From a virus: 44,513 nucleotides of DNA. The stretch lies in IMG/VR virus record IMGVR_UViG_3300008113_000095, positions 1 to 44,513 of that record. One strand, given 5' to 3'. Below are positions 1 through 8,573 of this stretch, piece after piece. The notes under the pieces are model-generated. The model was given only the letters and a program-made list of their open reading frames with translations. It was not told the origin of the DNA and did no database searches. How positions within the stretch are numbered: position 1 is the stretch's first letter; every line of letters begins with the position of its first letter. A program made the translations under genes and the position numbers.

Positions 1-855
1 TGCTTTACTACCGATAGGAACAGTCATCTTAATTCTATACTGAGCATTCATTACGTTCCAGATAATTCTAGAATGCTCCATTATTTTTAATAAGTTGTAT
101 GATCTTATTAATCTTTCAGAATAAGATACTCTAGATACTGTATTTGCTTTAGAATATGAAATGTAAATTACTTGAGCATCTAAAAGTTTTCTTTGTCTTG
201 TTGTTTCACCATAATATTGCCACCAGATAGTTTCTCTTGTTCCGTCTGGTTTTCTCTCTATCGCAGGTGTTAAACTTACAGCATCCAATTCTTTGAATCC
301 CACTATGTCCTTACCATCGCTAGAATATATTATCTCAAATGCTAAGAATCCTTCAACTAGTAATTGTCTAAAATATTGCCAAGCACTTATGCCATTAGTG
401 AAATTGTGTAGAACGTAAAGTTTTCTGAAATTGTTTCTCATAGCCTTTACTACGTCCTCCTTAAGATCCATATTCATCATCGCAGGATGACAAAAGAAGT
501 TCTTCTCATCATAAACTATACCTTCATCACAGATAGTGTCTAAGATGTACTCTATTTCAGCATTTAATGCAAAAGTTCTTAAAAAATCTCTTTTATATGG
601 ATAATCCTTATCGAAATATGCGATATACTTCCTATTGGTTGTATCCTGGGCTGCTATACTATAAATGAAATCCTCGTCATTATCTGTAAATCCGAATCTT
701 TCTCTCATATTGGCTTCGGATACACCTATCGCCATAGAGTCCTGGATAACCATATCCTTATATTCCATTCCAAAAGATCCTAATCCACTAATAGTTTTTA
801 AGATCCTAGAAATGTTAGGATTAGCCTTACCTATGTTGTCTAAAAATCCTGCCAT
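1..855 (-). CDS. gp20: Portal protein paralogue B (T4 gp20-like), 3' end cut by window
   Basis: My own translation from the ATG at 855 to the left edge gives 285 uninterrupted codons starting MAGFLDNIGK, so this is the N-terminal half of a larger gene. It aligns along its whole length with the complete portal gene just upstream: shared stretches include YIAYFDKDY, EYILDTICDE, VGFKELD and RIIWNVMN, with about half the residues identical by eye. In T4-type phages the portal is a dodecameric ring at one capsid vertex through which DNA is packaged and ejected. It lies 6 bases downstream of the first portal gene, same strand, so it is probably co-transcribed. No frame break is visible in the part present. 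Whether it is full length cannot be seen. Confidence 0.85.
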   Translation of the reverse strand, partial: MAGFLDNIGKANPNISRILKTISGLGSFGMEYKDMVIQDSMAIGVSEANMRERFGFTDNDEDFIYSIAAQDTTNRKYIAYFDKDYPYKRDFLRTFALNAEIEYILDTICDEGIVYDEKNFFCHPAMMNMDLKEDVVKAMRNNFRKLYVLHNFTNGISAWQYFRQLLVEGFLAFEIIYSSDGKDIVGFKELDAVSLTPAIERKPDGTRETIWWQYYGETTRQRKLLDAQVIYISYSKANTVSRVSYSERLIRSYNLLKIMEHSRIIWNVMNAQYRIKMTVPIGSKA

Positions 856-861
856 TATATT

Positions 862-2475
862 TTATAGTTTAAATTCTCCAGCGTCTCCACTAGCTTCTGT
901 TGATCCACCTTCTTCTCCGCTAGTTCCTGCTTCTTCCTCCGCTTTCTTTTTCTCTTCAGCAGCTTTTTTCTTAGCTTTATTGTTGTCTAATAGATCCTGT
1001 CCTTTAACTCCTAGCCATCTATCAACTAAGAAATCCATATTGAAGTATTTTTTACCTTCGGAATTCATAAGTCCAGATATTTTAATAATCTGATCTTTTC
1101 TTGCTAAAAGAACTTCCATTTCTTTAGCTTCTCTAAAAATGTTTTCTTTTACGTAATCAAGTCCAAATTCAGATTTAATTAGATAATCTTTCTTCAAGTG
1201 GGGAAAATCTAAACAGAATTGTACCCAAAGTGGTTTCATTAATATGTCCTGGTATATGGATCTTAATCTGTTTATGAATTTTGAGAATCTTATTTCTTCT
1301 TGATCTAAACCTTCTGCTGTAAACGTAATAGTACCTTCGGATCCTGATTCTTCTCTACCGAATCTGGTAGCAGGTATCTTAGAGTCCATTCTTAATTTAT
1401 TAGCAAAATATTTAAGAACTGTTGTATCGGAGAATGCCGTAGCATCACCACCCCCAGGTAAAGGCTGTATATCCGGTGTACCGTTAGGAGACGAAGGCAT
1501 TAAATAGTTTTTAAAGAATTGTATCTTCGGTCTACCATCAACTGTTAATTCTCCACTGTCAGTATCTAATCTGATATCTTCTTTGTAGATAGACATAAGT
1601 TCACCCAATGTTTGTTTAGCTTTCTGTGGAGATCTAGTACCTATAGGAACTGTCATTGCCATCCTGTATGATGAGTTCATTACGTTCCATATAATTCTTG
1701 TGTGTTCCATAATCCTTAATAGATTAAAAGAACGTATCATTCTCTCACAGTAACTAACTCTTGATGATGTTCCACCTCCTTTTGCGTAACTTATATAGAT
1801 AATCTGTGAATCGTATAATTTTCTTGTTAGTGTTGGATTATCCGGGTATTGCATCCAGATATCAACGAAACTTCCATCTGGCTGTGCTTCAACTGTAGGT
1901 ACTAATGAAGCAGGATCCAATTCTTTAAATCCTACGATGTTTTTCCCCTTTTTGTCAAATACAATCTCAAATGCTATTATTCCATCAACTAAGAATTTTC
2001 TAAAAAGATGCCAAGCAGAGATGTCCTGATTAAATCCAAATAAATTGTATATTTCTTTATATCTCTTTTGCACCTTCTCGTATGTCTCTTCATCAACATC
2101 ATCATGATTCATAAAAGAGAAATATCCCCAGAAGTTCTTTTCATCATAAACTATAGATTCATCACATATAGTATCTAGAATGAATTCTATCTCCGGGTTT
2201 TGCGCAAATCCTTGGAGATAGTGTCTTTTGTTCTTATAATCCTTATCGAAATAAGCAATATATTGTTTTGTAGTAGTATCAGCTCTTCTTAAACCAAAAA
2301 GAAATGATTCGTCTTTAATCCCACCTTTCTGTAAAAACTGAGCTTCTGTTATACCTACAGCTTGTGAATTTTTAACAACAAGATCCTCATAGGCCATACC
2401 AAAGCTACTTACCTTCTTGATGTTCTCTATAATCGAATTGAAAAAAGATTTTTTATCGTCAGTAAATCCTGCCAT
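862..2475 (-). CDS. gp20: Portal protein (T4 gp20-like)
   Basis: 537 residues, close to the T4 gp20 length (524). The family pattern is visible: a helical stretch with RIIWNVMNSSYRMAMTVP (about residues 262-280), then an extended loop and PDIQPLPGGGDATAF, corresponding to the T4 segment ending TLPGADN, then LKYFANKLRMDSKIPATRFG, the usual position of the LxVPxSR motif. The C-terminus (about 500-537) is a low-complexity K/E then E/G/S tail. It forms the DNA-packaging ring and the docking site for terminase and neck. The start ATG overlaps the stop of the preceding gene as TAATG, suggesting translational coupling. A second portal-like gene follows immediately. Confidence 0.9.
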   Translation of the reverse strand: MAGFTDDKKSFFNSIIENIKKVSSFGMAYEDLVVKNSQAVGITEAQFLQKGGIKDESFLFGLRRADTTTKQYIAYFDKDYKNKRHYLQGFAQNPEIEFILDTICDESIVYDEKNFWGYFSFMNHDDVDEETYEKVQKRYKEIYNLFGFNQDISAWHLFRKFLVDGIIAFEIVFDKKGKNIVGFKELDPASLVPTVEAQPDGSFVDIWMQYPDNPTLTRKLYDSQIIYISYAKGGGTSSRVSYCERMIRSFNLLRIMEHTRIIWNVMNSSYRMAMTVPIGTRSPQKAKQTLGELMSIYKEDIRLDTDSGELTVDGRPKIQFFKNYLMPSSPNGTPDIQPLPGGGDATAFSDTTVLKYFANKLRMDSKIPATRFGREESGSEGTITFTAEGLDQEEIRFSKFINRLRSIYQDILMKPLWVQFCLDFPHLKKDYLIKSEFGLDYVKENIFREAKEMEVLLARKDQIIKISGLMNSEGKKYFNMDFLVDRWLGVKGQDLLDNNKAKKKAAEEKKKAEEEAGTSGEEGGSTEASGDAGEFKL

Positions 2476-3068
2476 TAAACTTGTGAATTTTTATTATATA
2501 TCTCACCTATCTGGGTCCCTTCAATTGACCTAGTGTCGAGATATACTATTTTAGTCCAATCCTGGAAAGGAATTTCAATAACATCCCTTACTTTTTTTAA
2601 ATCCCATGATCTATATGAATGTTTAAACGGTATTCCTTTAAGAATTGTATCTAATATTTGGTACTCTGTTCTAAGTGGAACTTGTCCTCTTGCCTCACCA
2701 TTATCTGACATTTTTATGTTTTTTTCAATCTGATCTTGAAAAACACTTTGTATTCTAGTGAAGAAAGCAATTCTAAATATTGGCGGAATAAGAATTAAAT
2801 CCATACCGTTAAATAAATTCTTGTCTTGATAGTTTTGATATCCAGTAAAGAATATTACTGGCCTTTTGTTAATATAGCTTTTACCTTTTTCTAGTTTATC
2901 GTTATACTCGAAAGAATATACCTTACCTGGTAAAAAATTTAAAGGATTGAATGTATCTCTTTGATTTACGTAGTTTTTTGTCCAGTGCATAAAAGATGCC
3001 TCTGGTAACGAAGATAATCCTGATACGGACAACTTGTAATTATCAAAAGATTTATTGAAGGGTTCCAT
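2475..3068 (-). CDS. Conserved T4-type head/tail-region protein of unknown role
   Basis: 197 residues; no firm assignment. The central part contains a short beta-rich module with LPGKVYSFEY (about 46-55), KRPVIFF and then GMDLILIPPIFRIAFFTRI. This resembles, from memory, a family of uncharacterised proteins of T4-like marine phages with a pattern like F-P-L-V-I ... G-L-N-x-H-Y-L-P-P. It is joined by TAATG overlaps to both gp4 upstream and the portal downstream, so it is part of a tightly coupled head operon. In T4, gp4 is flanked by gp2 (DNA-end protector) and gp53 (wedge); I see no convincing match to either. A structural or head-completion role is an inference from position only. Confidence 0.6.
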   Translation of the reverse strand: MEPFNKSFDNYKLSVSGLSSLPEASFMHWTKNYVNQRDTFNPLNFLPGKVYSFEYNDKLEKGKSYINKRPVIFFTGYQNYQDKNLFNGMDLILIPPIFRIAFFTRIQSVFQDQIEKNIKMSDNGEARGQVPLRTEYQILDTILKGIPFKHSYRSWDLKKVRDVIEIPFQDWTKIVYLDTRSIEGTQIGEIYNKNSQV

Positions 3069-3553
3069 TATCTAAGTATAAAGCTTTCGTTAATAGCTCC
3101 AAATTTATATCCCCTTGATTCTGCAAATCTACTAGCAGCTTCGAATTTAGCTCTATTGGTTATCCAGATTTTTAATTTCTCGTTATAAGATCTTATTTTT
3201 TTCTCTGTTAGGTTTCCAACAGGTTCTTGCGGTCTTTTGTGTAGTGCGTACTGGTCCTCTGGTTTTATCTCTATTAGCCAGTTCTCTAACACATCTCCTT
3301 TTTGTACTTGAATATAATAATCTACGAAGTATTTATGCTCTTTTTTGTCTATTGGTGACCAATAAGGAATGCAAGTGGGTTCTGAACTCCATTTAACTAT
3401 ATTGGGATTGATATCGCAATACTGACAGAATTTCCTTTCCCAAGAACTTCTATAGATGATGCTGTGTATATCACCAATATACTTTCCTGGGTTCACTGGA
3501 AAATATTTTCCAGATTTCCACTTTCCATTAGGCTTTAACTTCTTTATATCCAC
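3068..3553 (-). CDS. gp4: Head completion protein / nuclease-fold (T4 gp4-like)
   Basis: 161 residues (T4 gp4 is 150). Visible landmarks are YRSSWERKFCQYCD (about 34-47), IPYWSP, a YFVDYY strand with an acidic residue (about 75-80), and WLIEIKP (about 92-98). The E...D...ExK arrangement is that of the TnsA-like/PD-(D/E)XK nuclease fold to which the gp4 head-completion family belongs. In T4, gp4 acts after packaging to finish the head before tail joining. It sits 2 bases downstream of the gp55-like gene and overlaps the next gene as TAATG. I am confident of the family; nuclease activity is not established for this protein. Confidence 0.85.
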   Translation of the reverse strand: MDIKKLKPNGKWKSGKYFPVNPGKYIGDIHSIIYRSSWERKFCQYCDINPNIVKWSSEPTCIPYWSPIDKKEHKYFVDYYIQVQKGDVLENWLIEIKPEDQYALHKRPQEPVGNLTEKKIRSYNEKLKIWITNRAKFEAASRFAESRGYKFGAINESFILR

Positions 3554-3555
3554 AA

Positions 3556-3912
3556 TTATACATTATAATTGGAATTCTCTTCTCTAACTATTCTTGAAAA
3601 TGGTATAGTTTTAGGAGCTTTAGGTGGATGAATTTTTTTCCAACCTTTTTTCATTCCATTATGTGCTATCTGAGATATAAAAGCGAAAGGATTATCAGAT
3701 TTCTCCGGATCGTATCTGTTCCAATATTTTATTAGATCTTCTAATCCTGAAGATATACAATCTTCACGATCCTCATTATCTCTATAGGAATGTGTCTTAG
3801 ACATACCGTTAACGATAAGAGTAAACATTTTTACAGTTTCGTCTGTTAATTGGCCTTTCTCCTTGCTTTCTTGAAGAGCTCTTTTTAGTTCTTTGTTTTT
3901 AACGTAGATCAT
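3556..3912 (-). CDS. gp55: Late sigma factor (T4 gp55-like)
   Basis: 118 residues, shorter than T4 gp55 (185) but with the same core: MIYVKNKELKRAL at the start, then EDCISSGLEDLIKYWNRY and DPEKSDNPFAFISQIAHNGM (about 54-90). That is a sigma region-2-like segment with the FDPEKSxNPFAYxTQI signature typical of T4-type late sigma factors. It would direct host RNA polymerase to late promoters with a short -10-like box only. No region 4 is present, as in T4 gp55. The ATG at 3912 overlaps (ATGA) the stop of the ATG-less ORF at 3909-4160, so it may depend on frameshifting or read-in from upstream. Candidate target motifs are listed as promoter features. Confidence 0.82.
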   Translation of the reverse strand: MIYVKNKELKRALQESKEKGQLTDETVKMFTLIVNGMSKTHSYRDNEDREDCISSGLEDLIKYWNRYDPEKSDNPFAFISQIAHNGMKKGWKKIHPPKAPKTIPFSRIVREENSNYNV

Positions 3913-4160
3913 TCTTGTGTAGGAATATTATTTTGGAGTTTTTCTATTTGTTGTTCTAAATTTATCCTTAATTCATCCAAATTTTTCCTAGAATTTCTAA
4001 TTGTCTCTATACCTATTTTACCGTGTTCCTCGCTAGAAGTTTCCAATTCTTTTATTTTTTCTAGGCAATCTTTTAAATCGTCTAAAACAAAAATGAGTCT
4101 GTTGCCAATTCCATCTTCTGGAGATTTGTCAACAGACTCAAATATTTCGGTTTTATTTAC
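3909..4160 (-). CDS. ATG-less coiled-coil ORF, probable -1 frameshift extension of the 774-residue protein
   Basis: Hand translation shows 83 open codons from 4160 to the TGA at 3911-3909, with no ATG or GTG; only two inner TTG codons exist. The product is charged and helical (LDDLKDCLEKIKELE, then NLDELRINLEQQIEKL), a likely coiled coil. It begins in the -1 frame exactly at the end of the 774-residue gene, at a run of nine A ending in G. In the zero frame this reads AAA AAG followed by TAA, which makes an in-frame A AAA AAG heptamer. The ORF ends in an ATGA overlap with gp55. A fused product would be about 857 residues. An alternative is one under-called A in the run, which would simply make one gene. 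Confidence 0.6.
   Translation of the reverse strand, partial: VNKTEIFESVDKSPEDGIGNRLIFVLDDLKDCLEKIKELETSSEEHGKIGIETIRNSRKNLDELRINLEQQIEKLQNNIPTQE
4094..4140 (-). promoter_or_regulatory. Stem-loop downstream of slippery A-run
   Basis: An 11-bp perfect inverted repeat, arms 4094-4104 and 4130-4140 (core arm GAGTCTGTTG), with a further C-G and two A-T pairs possible after one mismatch. The loop is 25 bases. On the minus strand it starts 19 bases after the A AAA AAG heptamer (4166-4160), as expected for a frameshift stimulator although the spacer is longer than usual. The strand after the stem reads ATTTTTGTTTT, so an attenuator or terminator between the two genes is the alternative. Confidence 0.55.
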
Positions 4161-6481
4161 TTTTTTTTTGTCTTGGATCCTGGAGCGGATGAAAGGTTTG
4201 CTACCTTATCATCTTCTGCGAATCTTTTTCCATTCTTTTTGCTATGTCCTTGTGGTTCAGCAAAATTGAAATCATCTTCGTCTTCCATAAATCTTTTAGG
4301 CTTTGCAGCTTTAGGATTAGGAGCTTTCTCTATGTGAGAATTCTTTTGATTCTCTTTAAGAGTTGCTAATTTCATATTTTTGTTATCTTCTATGAATTTA
4401 GCAGATCCTTTAACCGAAGCGCTTGGTGCTTTAGCAAGATCTAAATTAGAAAGATCGTCTATGAATTTTTTACCAGATTTACCGTTATTCTTGCTTGGAA
4501 GATCTGCCATGTTAGCAGATTTAGCTTTAATACCTCTACCAGTTAGAGGAGCTTTTTTTCCAGATTTAGGAGTATCTGACATAGTTCCTTTTTGGTCGTC
4601 TATAAATTTAGGAGAAGATCCAGTCTTTTTGTCCGGAGCTGCAGCCATATATTTTTTAGAAAGACTTTCTATTCTAGAATCTTTGTGTTTACCACCTTTA
4701 GTACCAGGAGCTTCTGCAAAATTTTGGCTAGACTCGTTTGTATATTCAATGTCTAAGCTTGGAGTTTTGATGTCGTATCTGTCAACTTCATCATTTAAAT
4801 CCTCAACATCAGAGAAGAAATATTCACCAGTTTTTCCTTCTTGGAATAAAATAGTATAAGTCTTAGAATTACCATCAACTCCAATTACTCTTCCTTTGTT
4901 ACCGTTTCTTTTAATTCTTACTTCTGTATCGATAGGATATCCAAGATCTTCATTTACTGAAGGAACCTCTTTAGCAGATTTTTCAAATCTTGAAATCTCA
5001 ACGTTGATTTGGTTCCAACGGTCTTTAAGGTTTTCTAATTCTTCTTCAAGTCCTTCCTCTAGTGCAATAAATTCCGATGATCTAGTAAGTAATGGATTAA
5101 CTTCTTTAGCATTAGCTAATTTGTTTAATTCATTTTCTAAGATTTCTATATTCTTAATGATTTCATTCTTATCATTCTTCATCACACTTAAGAAAGCTTT
5201 TTCACCTTCTAAGAATTCAGTTAAAGATTCAGAGATATCATACTTAATAAAATCTTGAACGATGTTAATAGCTTGAGTTGCATTAGCCTCGTAGATTTTA
5301 TTTAATTTCATTGCTGGGTTAACAGTTTGAACATAGATTTTAGAACCAGTCTTAAATATGTTAGCTTCAACACCTTCGTAAACTTTAGATTTAATTTTCT
5401 TAGCAAAATCTAAATCTACGATCTCATCAGCATTGTTTACTATATAAACCGCCTTGTTGATTCTATTATTTGCACTTTCAAGTAAAGTGTTAGTAGAGAT
5501 ACTAACAGCTACAGGAACGTCTTCTTCTCTGATTTTCTTACCATCAAAATAAACTTCCTTAGATTCGTTAGTGTATACTATTTCTACCTTACTGTTTCCA
5601 ATGCTTAGAGAGATTTTGTTATCGTCTATTTTAACATCTCTATCTTCTATCATATTAGCTTGATTAGCTAATACAGTAGGAACCTCTTCAACTTGACATT
5701 CTTCGATAGTTCCTTGATTCTCGTCGATTTTTAAGAATTTTCCTGAAGAATAAAATACTGTTTCATTCTCGTTAACATAAATAGGAGAATATAAATTCTT
5801 AACCTCACATACGTTATTATCGAATCCTACATTGAATTTACCAGAATTTTCATTCTCATAGATCGATAAGAAACTAACAAGATTTCTAACCATCGGGTTA
5901 AATCCAAATCTTTTGATTCCATGAATAAGAGAATCTGTTGTTCTGTTTTCAGAAACTAACCAATTTTTCATTTGATCGGTAGCATCAGAGAAAAGTTCTC
6001 TACCAGGAGCATTTTTCATTGTCTCGTAAGTTTTAAGAACTTCGATTTCTCTTCTTCTAGAATCGTATGTATTAGTTAAGTTTTCTAAAACTGGAGTAAC
6101 TGAAGTTTCCCAAGAAAAAGATCTAAGATCGTTAAGGAAATCCTCAAAAACGAAAGCTTCAGATATACCTTTACCTACTAATAAATGATCGTATTTATTT
6201 AAGAACATCTTACCTGCAGGAAGTTCATTCAAAGATGAATTCTTCAAAGCTGCAACAGTATTGATAAGTCCAAAAGTAAATTCAGTTCTTGATTTAGATT
6301 TAGCAGAAATATCTGGCATCTGAGATTCATTAAGCATTTGAGCAGTAGCTCCTGTAAGGAAAGTAGAAGCAACAGGTGCTTTTTGAGCTCCTAATCCTGC
6401 CCACTCTCTTAAAGAATCAGCGGCTTTCTTAGAAGTCTCCATGTTTAATCTGTTGATCTCTGGATTAATATTGTTTTCCAT
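4157..6481 (-). CDS. Large virion/scaffold-type protein with KOW-like domain and C-terminal linear-motif repeats
   Basis: 774 residues; family not recognised. Residues 1-420 look globular and mixed alpha/beta. About 425-510 is a long charged helical region. About 518-565 is KOW/Tudor-like (VRIKRNGNKGRVIG, then TYTILFQEGKTGEYFF). From 576 to the end there are about seven copies of a motif: basic G/S/K linker, then K/R-F-(I/M/A)-(D/E)-D, then 6-8 residues and a hydrophobic (L/M)AxAP box. Examples are KKFIDDLSNLDLAKAP and KRFAEDDKVANLSSAP. The position between the fibre genes and the head genes suggests a virion or assembly role. A GATATATAC box lies 18 bases upstream of the ATG. The 3' end carries the frameshift signal described separately. 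Confidence 0.7.
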   Translation of the reverse strand: MENNINPEINRLNMETSKKAADSLREWAGLGAQKAPVASTFLTGATAQMLNESQMPDISAKSKSRTEFTFGLINTVAALKNSSLNELPAGKMFLNKYDHLLVGKGISEAFVFEDFLNDLRSFSWETSVTPVLENLTNTYDSRRREIEVLKTYETMKNAPGRELFSDATDQMKNWLVSENRTTDSLIHGIKRFGFNPMVRNLVSFLSIYENENSGKFNVGFDNNVCEVKNLYSPIYVNENETVFYSSGKFLKIDENQGTIEECQVEEVPTVLANQANMIEDRDVKIDDNKISLSIGNSKVEIVYTNESKEVYFDGKKIREEDVPVAVSISTNTLLESANNRINKAVYIVNNADEIVDLDFAKKIKSKVYEGVEANIFKTGSKIYVQTVNPAMKLNKIYEANATQAINIVQDFIKYDISESLTEFLEGEKAFLSVMKNDKNEIIKNIEILENELNKLANAKEVNPLLTRSSEFIALEEGLEEELENLKDRWNQINVEISRFEKSAKEVPSVNEDLGYPIDTEVRIKRNGNKGRVIGVDGNSKTYTILFQEGKTGEYFFSDVEDLNDEVDRYDIKTPSLDIEYTNESSQNFAEAPGTKGGKHKDSRIESLSKKYMAAAPDKKTGSSPKFIDDQKGTMSDTPKSGKKAPLTGRGIKAKSANMADLPSKNNGKSGKKFIDDLSNLDLAKAPSASVKGSAKFIEDNKNMKLATLKENQKNSHIEKAPNPKAAKPKRFMEDEDDFNFAEPQGHSKKNGKRFAEDDKVANLSSAPGSKTKKK

Positions 6482-6499
6482 TTTTAAATTGCTTTTTTA

Positions 6500-6510
6500 G
6501 TATATATCTA
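6500..6510 (-). promoter_or_regulatory. Candidate phage promoter TAGATATATAC
   Basis: A copy of the recurrent GATATATA(A/C) motif 18 bases upstream of the ATG at 6481, with an A-rich leader between. It resembles the T4 late box TATAAATA. Confidence 0.45.
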
Positions 6511-6528
6511 TTCTTTTTTAGATTTCTT

Positions 6529-8571
6529 TTATAATCCATACAGTTCTCTATTTGCATTAAAATTAGTTAATACGTTGTCAGAACTCAATGCGGATCCATA
6601 TATTCTTGCTATTCCTATTTTTCCGTTGAAATATTGTGAATATTCTCCATTATTATAACTACCCAAATAAAGATTTGCTGTTGTGTTTAATATTGAAGAA
6701 AAACTATGCGTAGTAGTTGACTGTTCAACCCCGTTAACATAGGTAATAATATTGTTATTTGCAACATTATTAAAAACATATGTTAATTGATACCAAGATC
6801 CTAAATTTAGTGCATAGCTAGAAGTATTAGTAGCAGTTGATCCGTCACCGAAATCAGCACGTACAGAACCATTAAGAACGCGTACTGCGTAGCATACATC
6901 TCGTGATGCTCCACCTGGATCAAACTTACCCAAAATTACCTGACTACCTGTTGATCCTGTCTGATTAACCCATACTTCTATAGTCCAATCTCCTGAACCA
7001 GGTTCTAATAGAGCATTATCTGAAATAGAAACCTGTGAATTCGTACCATTATATGTAAAACTAGGGTAATTAAACGTTACATTTGACATTGTACCATTTA
7101 ACGAATTCCCTGATAAATCGTTAACTGTTGTACCAGATCCGGGATAGCTTGTTAGATTGTCTGGATTAAAATATAGCCTTAAATTACTAGTAATGAAATT
7201 GGAATTCGTATAAACATGCTTTAAAGCATCATAGTTTTGTTTAATCTGTGCAGATGTTAATTTAGTATTATATAGCATCATATTTCCAACATAACCAAAA
7301 GGCTGACCAGCTAAATCATTATTACCTAACCCCCAATGTGTAGTTCCACCAGATCCATAAGAAATTGAGCTTCCTACCTGTGAGTCATTTATATAGAATG
7401 TTTGAGATGAATTATCACCAACAACTGAATATTGAACCCAAGTGTCTCCTAAAGATGAAAGGTCATATCCGGAGCTTCTGAAAGCAGTGTCCCAATATCC
7501 TAATATATTTGATCCATCAGGAATAGTAATTGGTGTGTATTTAGGGGAGTTTGTATAGAGAAGTGTTCTGAATGATGAATTACTACTAAGAATTCTAGCC
7601 CAAACAACATATGTATATCCGGTTGTAGGTAATGTCGGACCTGTACCATCAACTACAATTCTTTTATTTACTGTAGTACAATCAAAAGATTTAACTCCAT
7701 AAAGATTGGTGAATGCAGCTCCACTAGTTAAAGTATGTGTATAATTGTTACCGCTCATATCACTTACTGATGTGCCCGAAACAAAACTTTGTGGATCATT
7801 AGCATCTATCCAAATTAGCATATTATCTGCATATATGTAATTTGACTTAGTAGCATTATAATTATTAAGTATTTGTTGTTGACTAAGAACCCTATTATAT
7901 ACGTGGAAATCCCCAACTTTAACTTTTGCATAAGACCCATCACCCATGTTGGTAAAATCAGCAGCTGCAATTCCGTAATGTAGACCTGCACTTCCGCTGT
8001 ATGGGGCTGATCTTGTTAAATTAAGAGATCCTGCTAATTGAGCATTAACATATGCCCTTAATGTTGTACCATCGTATGTTAATCCTACGTAGTACCATTC
8101 ATTTATAGGTGTGCTAATTGACGATGTCAATGAAGTTACACCTGTTCCTGTCCATAGACCAAATTTTAATGATCCCGATACCATTTCTATTTGTGCATCG
8201 TGCCAAGATGTATTAAGTGTTGCCGATCCTTGCTCTGTTATAATAACACCATTATCCTGAGGGTATATCCAAATAAAATATGATATAATACTAGATGTAT
8301 TTGCTGGTGATAAATCGGGATTTAATGATGTATTTGTCATTAAATAATCATTGGTACCATCGAAGTTAATATATCCATTGGAAGAAAATCCAGGGCTATT
8401 TAATAGACTTCCGTTGCTGTTTCCTTGTAAGTCAACAACTGTGGAAGTTCCATTATAGGTATCTCGATTTTTTATCTCATATCTTAGGATTAATCCATTA
8501 GTAAGAAATCCTTTAATTGTACTAAAAAAATTAGATAGAGGCCCAGAAAAACTTGATAATCTGCCCAGCAT
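6529..8571 (-). CDS. Triple LamG-domain adhesin / receptor-binding protein
   Basis: 680 residues with three successive concanavalin A/LamG-like modules of about 210 residues (about 25-243, 247-455 and 458-680). Each begins with a strand leading to L(I)LRYE, MLIWIDAND or LRLYFNPDN. Each contains a short DLQGN, DMSGN or DLSGN box, and a fold-typical WY.VGLTYDG-like or WTIEVWV strand. Each closes with a helix: QQQILNNYNATK, SAQIKQNYDALK, SDNVLTNFNANRELYG. LamG modules bind carbohydrates and are common in tail fibres of phages of Bacteroidota and marine hosts. It follows the collagen-like gene by 2 bases, so the pair probably forms a fibre shaft and a binding tip. T/S/N-rich composition, no signal peptide. 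Confidence 0.8.
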   Translation of the reverse strand: MLGRLSSFSGPLSNFFSTIKGFLTNGLILRYEIKNRDTYNGTSTVVDLQGNSNGSLLNSPGFSSNGYINFDGTNDYLMTNTSLNPDLSPANTSSIISYFIWIYPQDNGVIITEQGSATLNTSWHDAQIEMVSGSLKFGLWTGTGVTSLTSSISTPINEWYYVGLTYDGTTLRAYVNAQLAGSLNLTRSAPYSGSAGLHYGIAAADFTNMGDGSYAKVKVGDFHVYNRVLSQQQILNNYNATKSNYIYADNMLIWIDANDPQSFVSGTSVSDMSGNNYTHTLTSGAAFTNLYGVKSFDCTTVNKRIVVDGTGPTLPTTGYTYVVWARILSSNSSFRTLLYTNSPKYTPITIPDGSNILGYWDTAFRSSGYDLSSLGDTWVQYSVVGDNSSQTFYINDSQVGSSISYGSGGTTHWGLGNNDLAGQPFGYVGNMMLYNTKLTSAQIKQNYDALKHVYTNSNFITSNLRLYFNPDNLTSYPGSGTTVNDLSGNSLNGTMSNVTFNYPSFTYNGTNSQVSISDNALLEPGSGDWTIEVWVNQTGSTGSQVILGKFDPGGASRDVCYAVRVLNGSVRADFGDGSTATNTSSYALNLGSWYQLTYVFNNVANNNIITYVNGVEQSTTTHSFSSILNTTANLYLGSYNNGEYSQYFNGKIGIARIYGSALSSDNVLTNFNANRELYGL

Positions 8572-8573
8572 AA

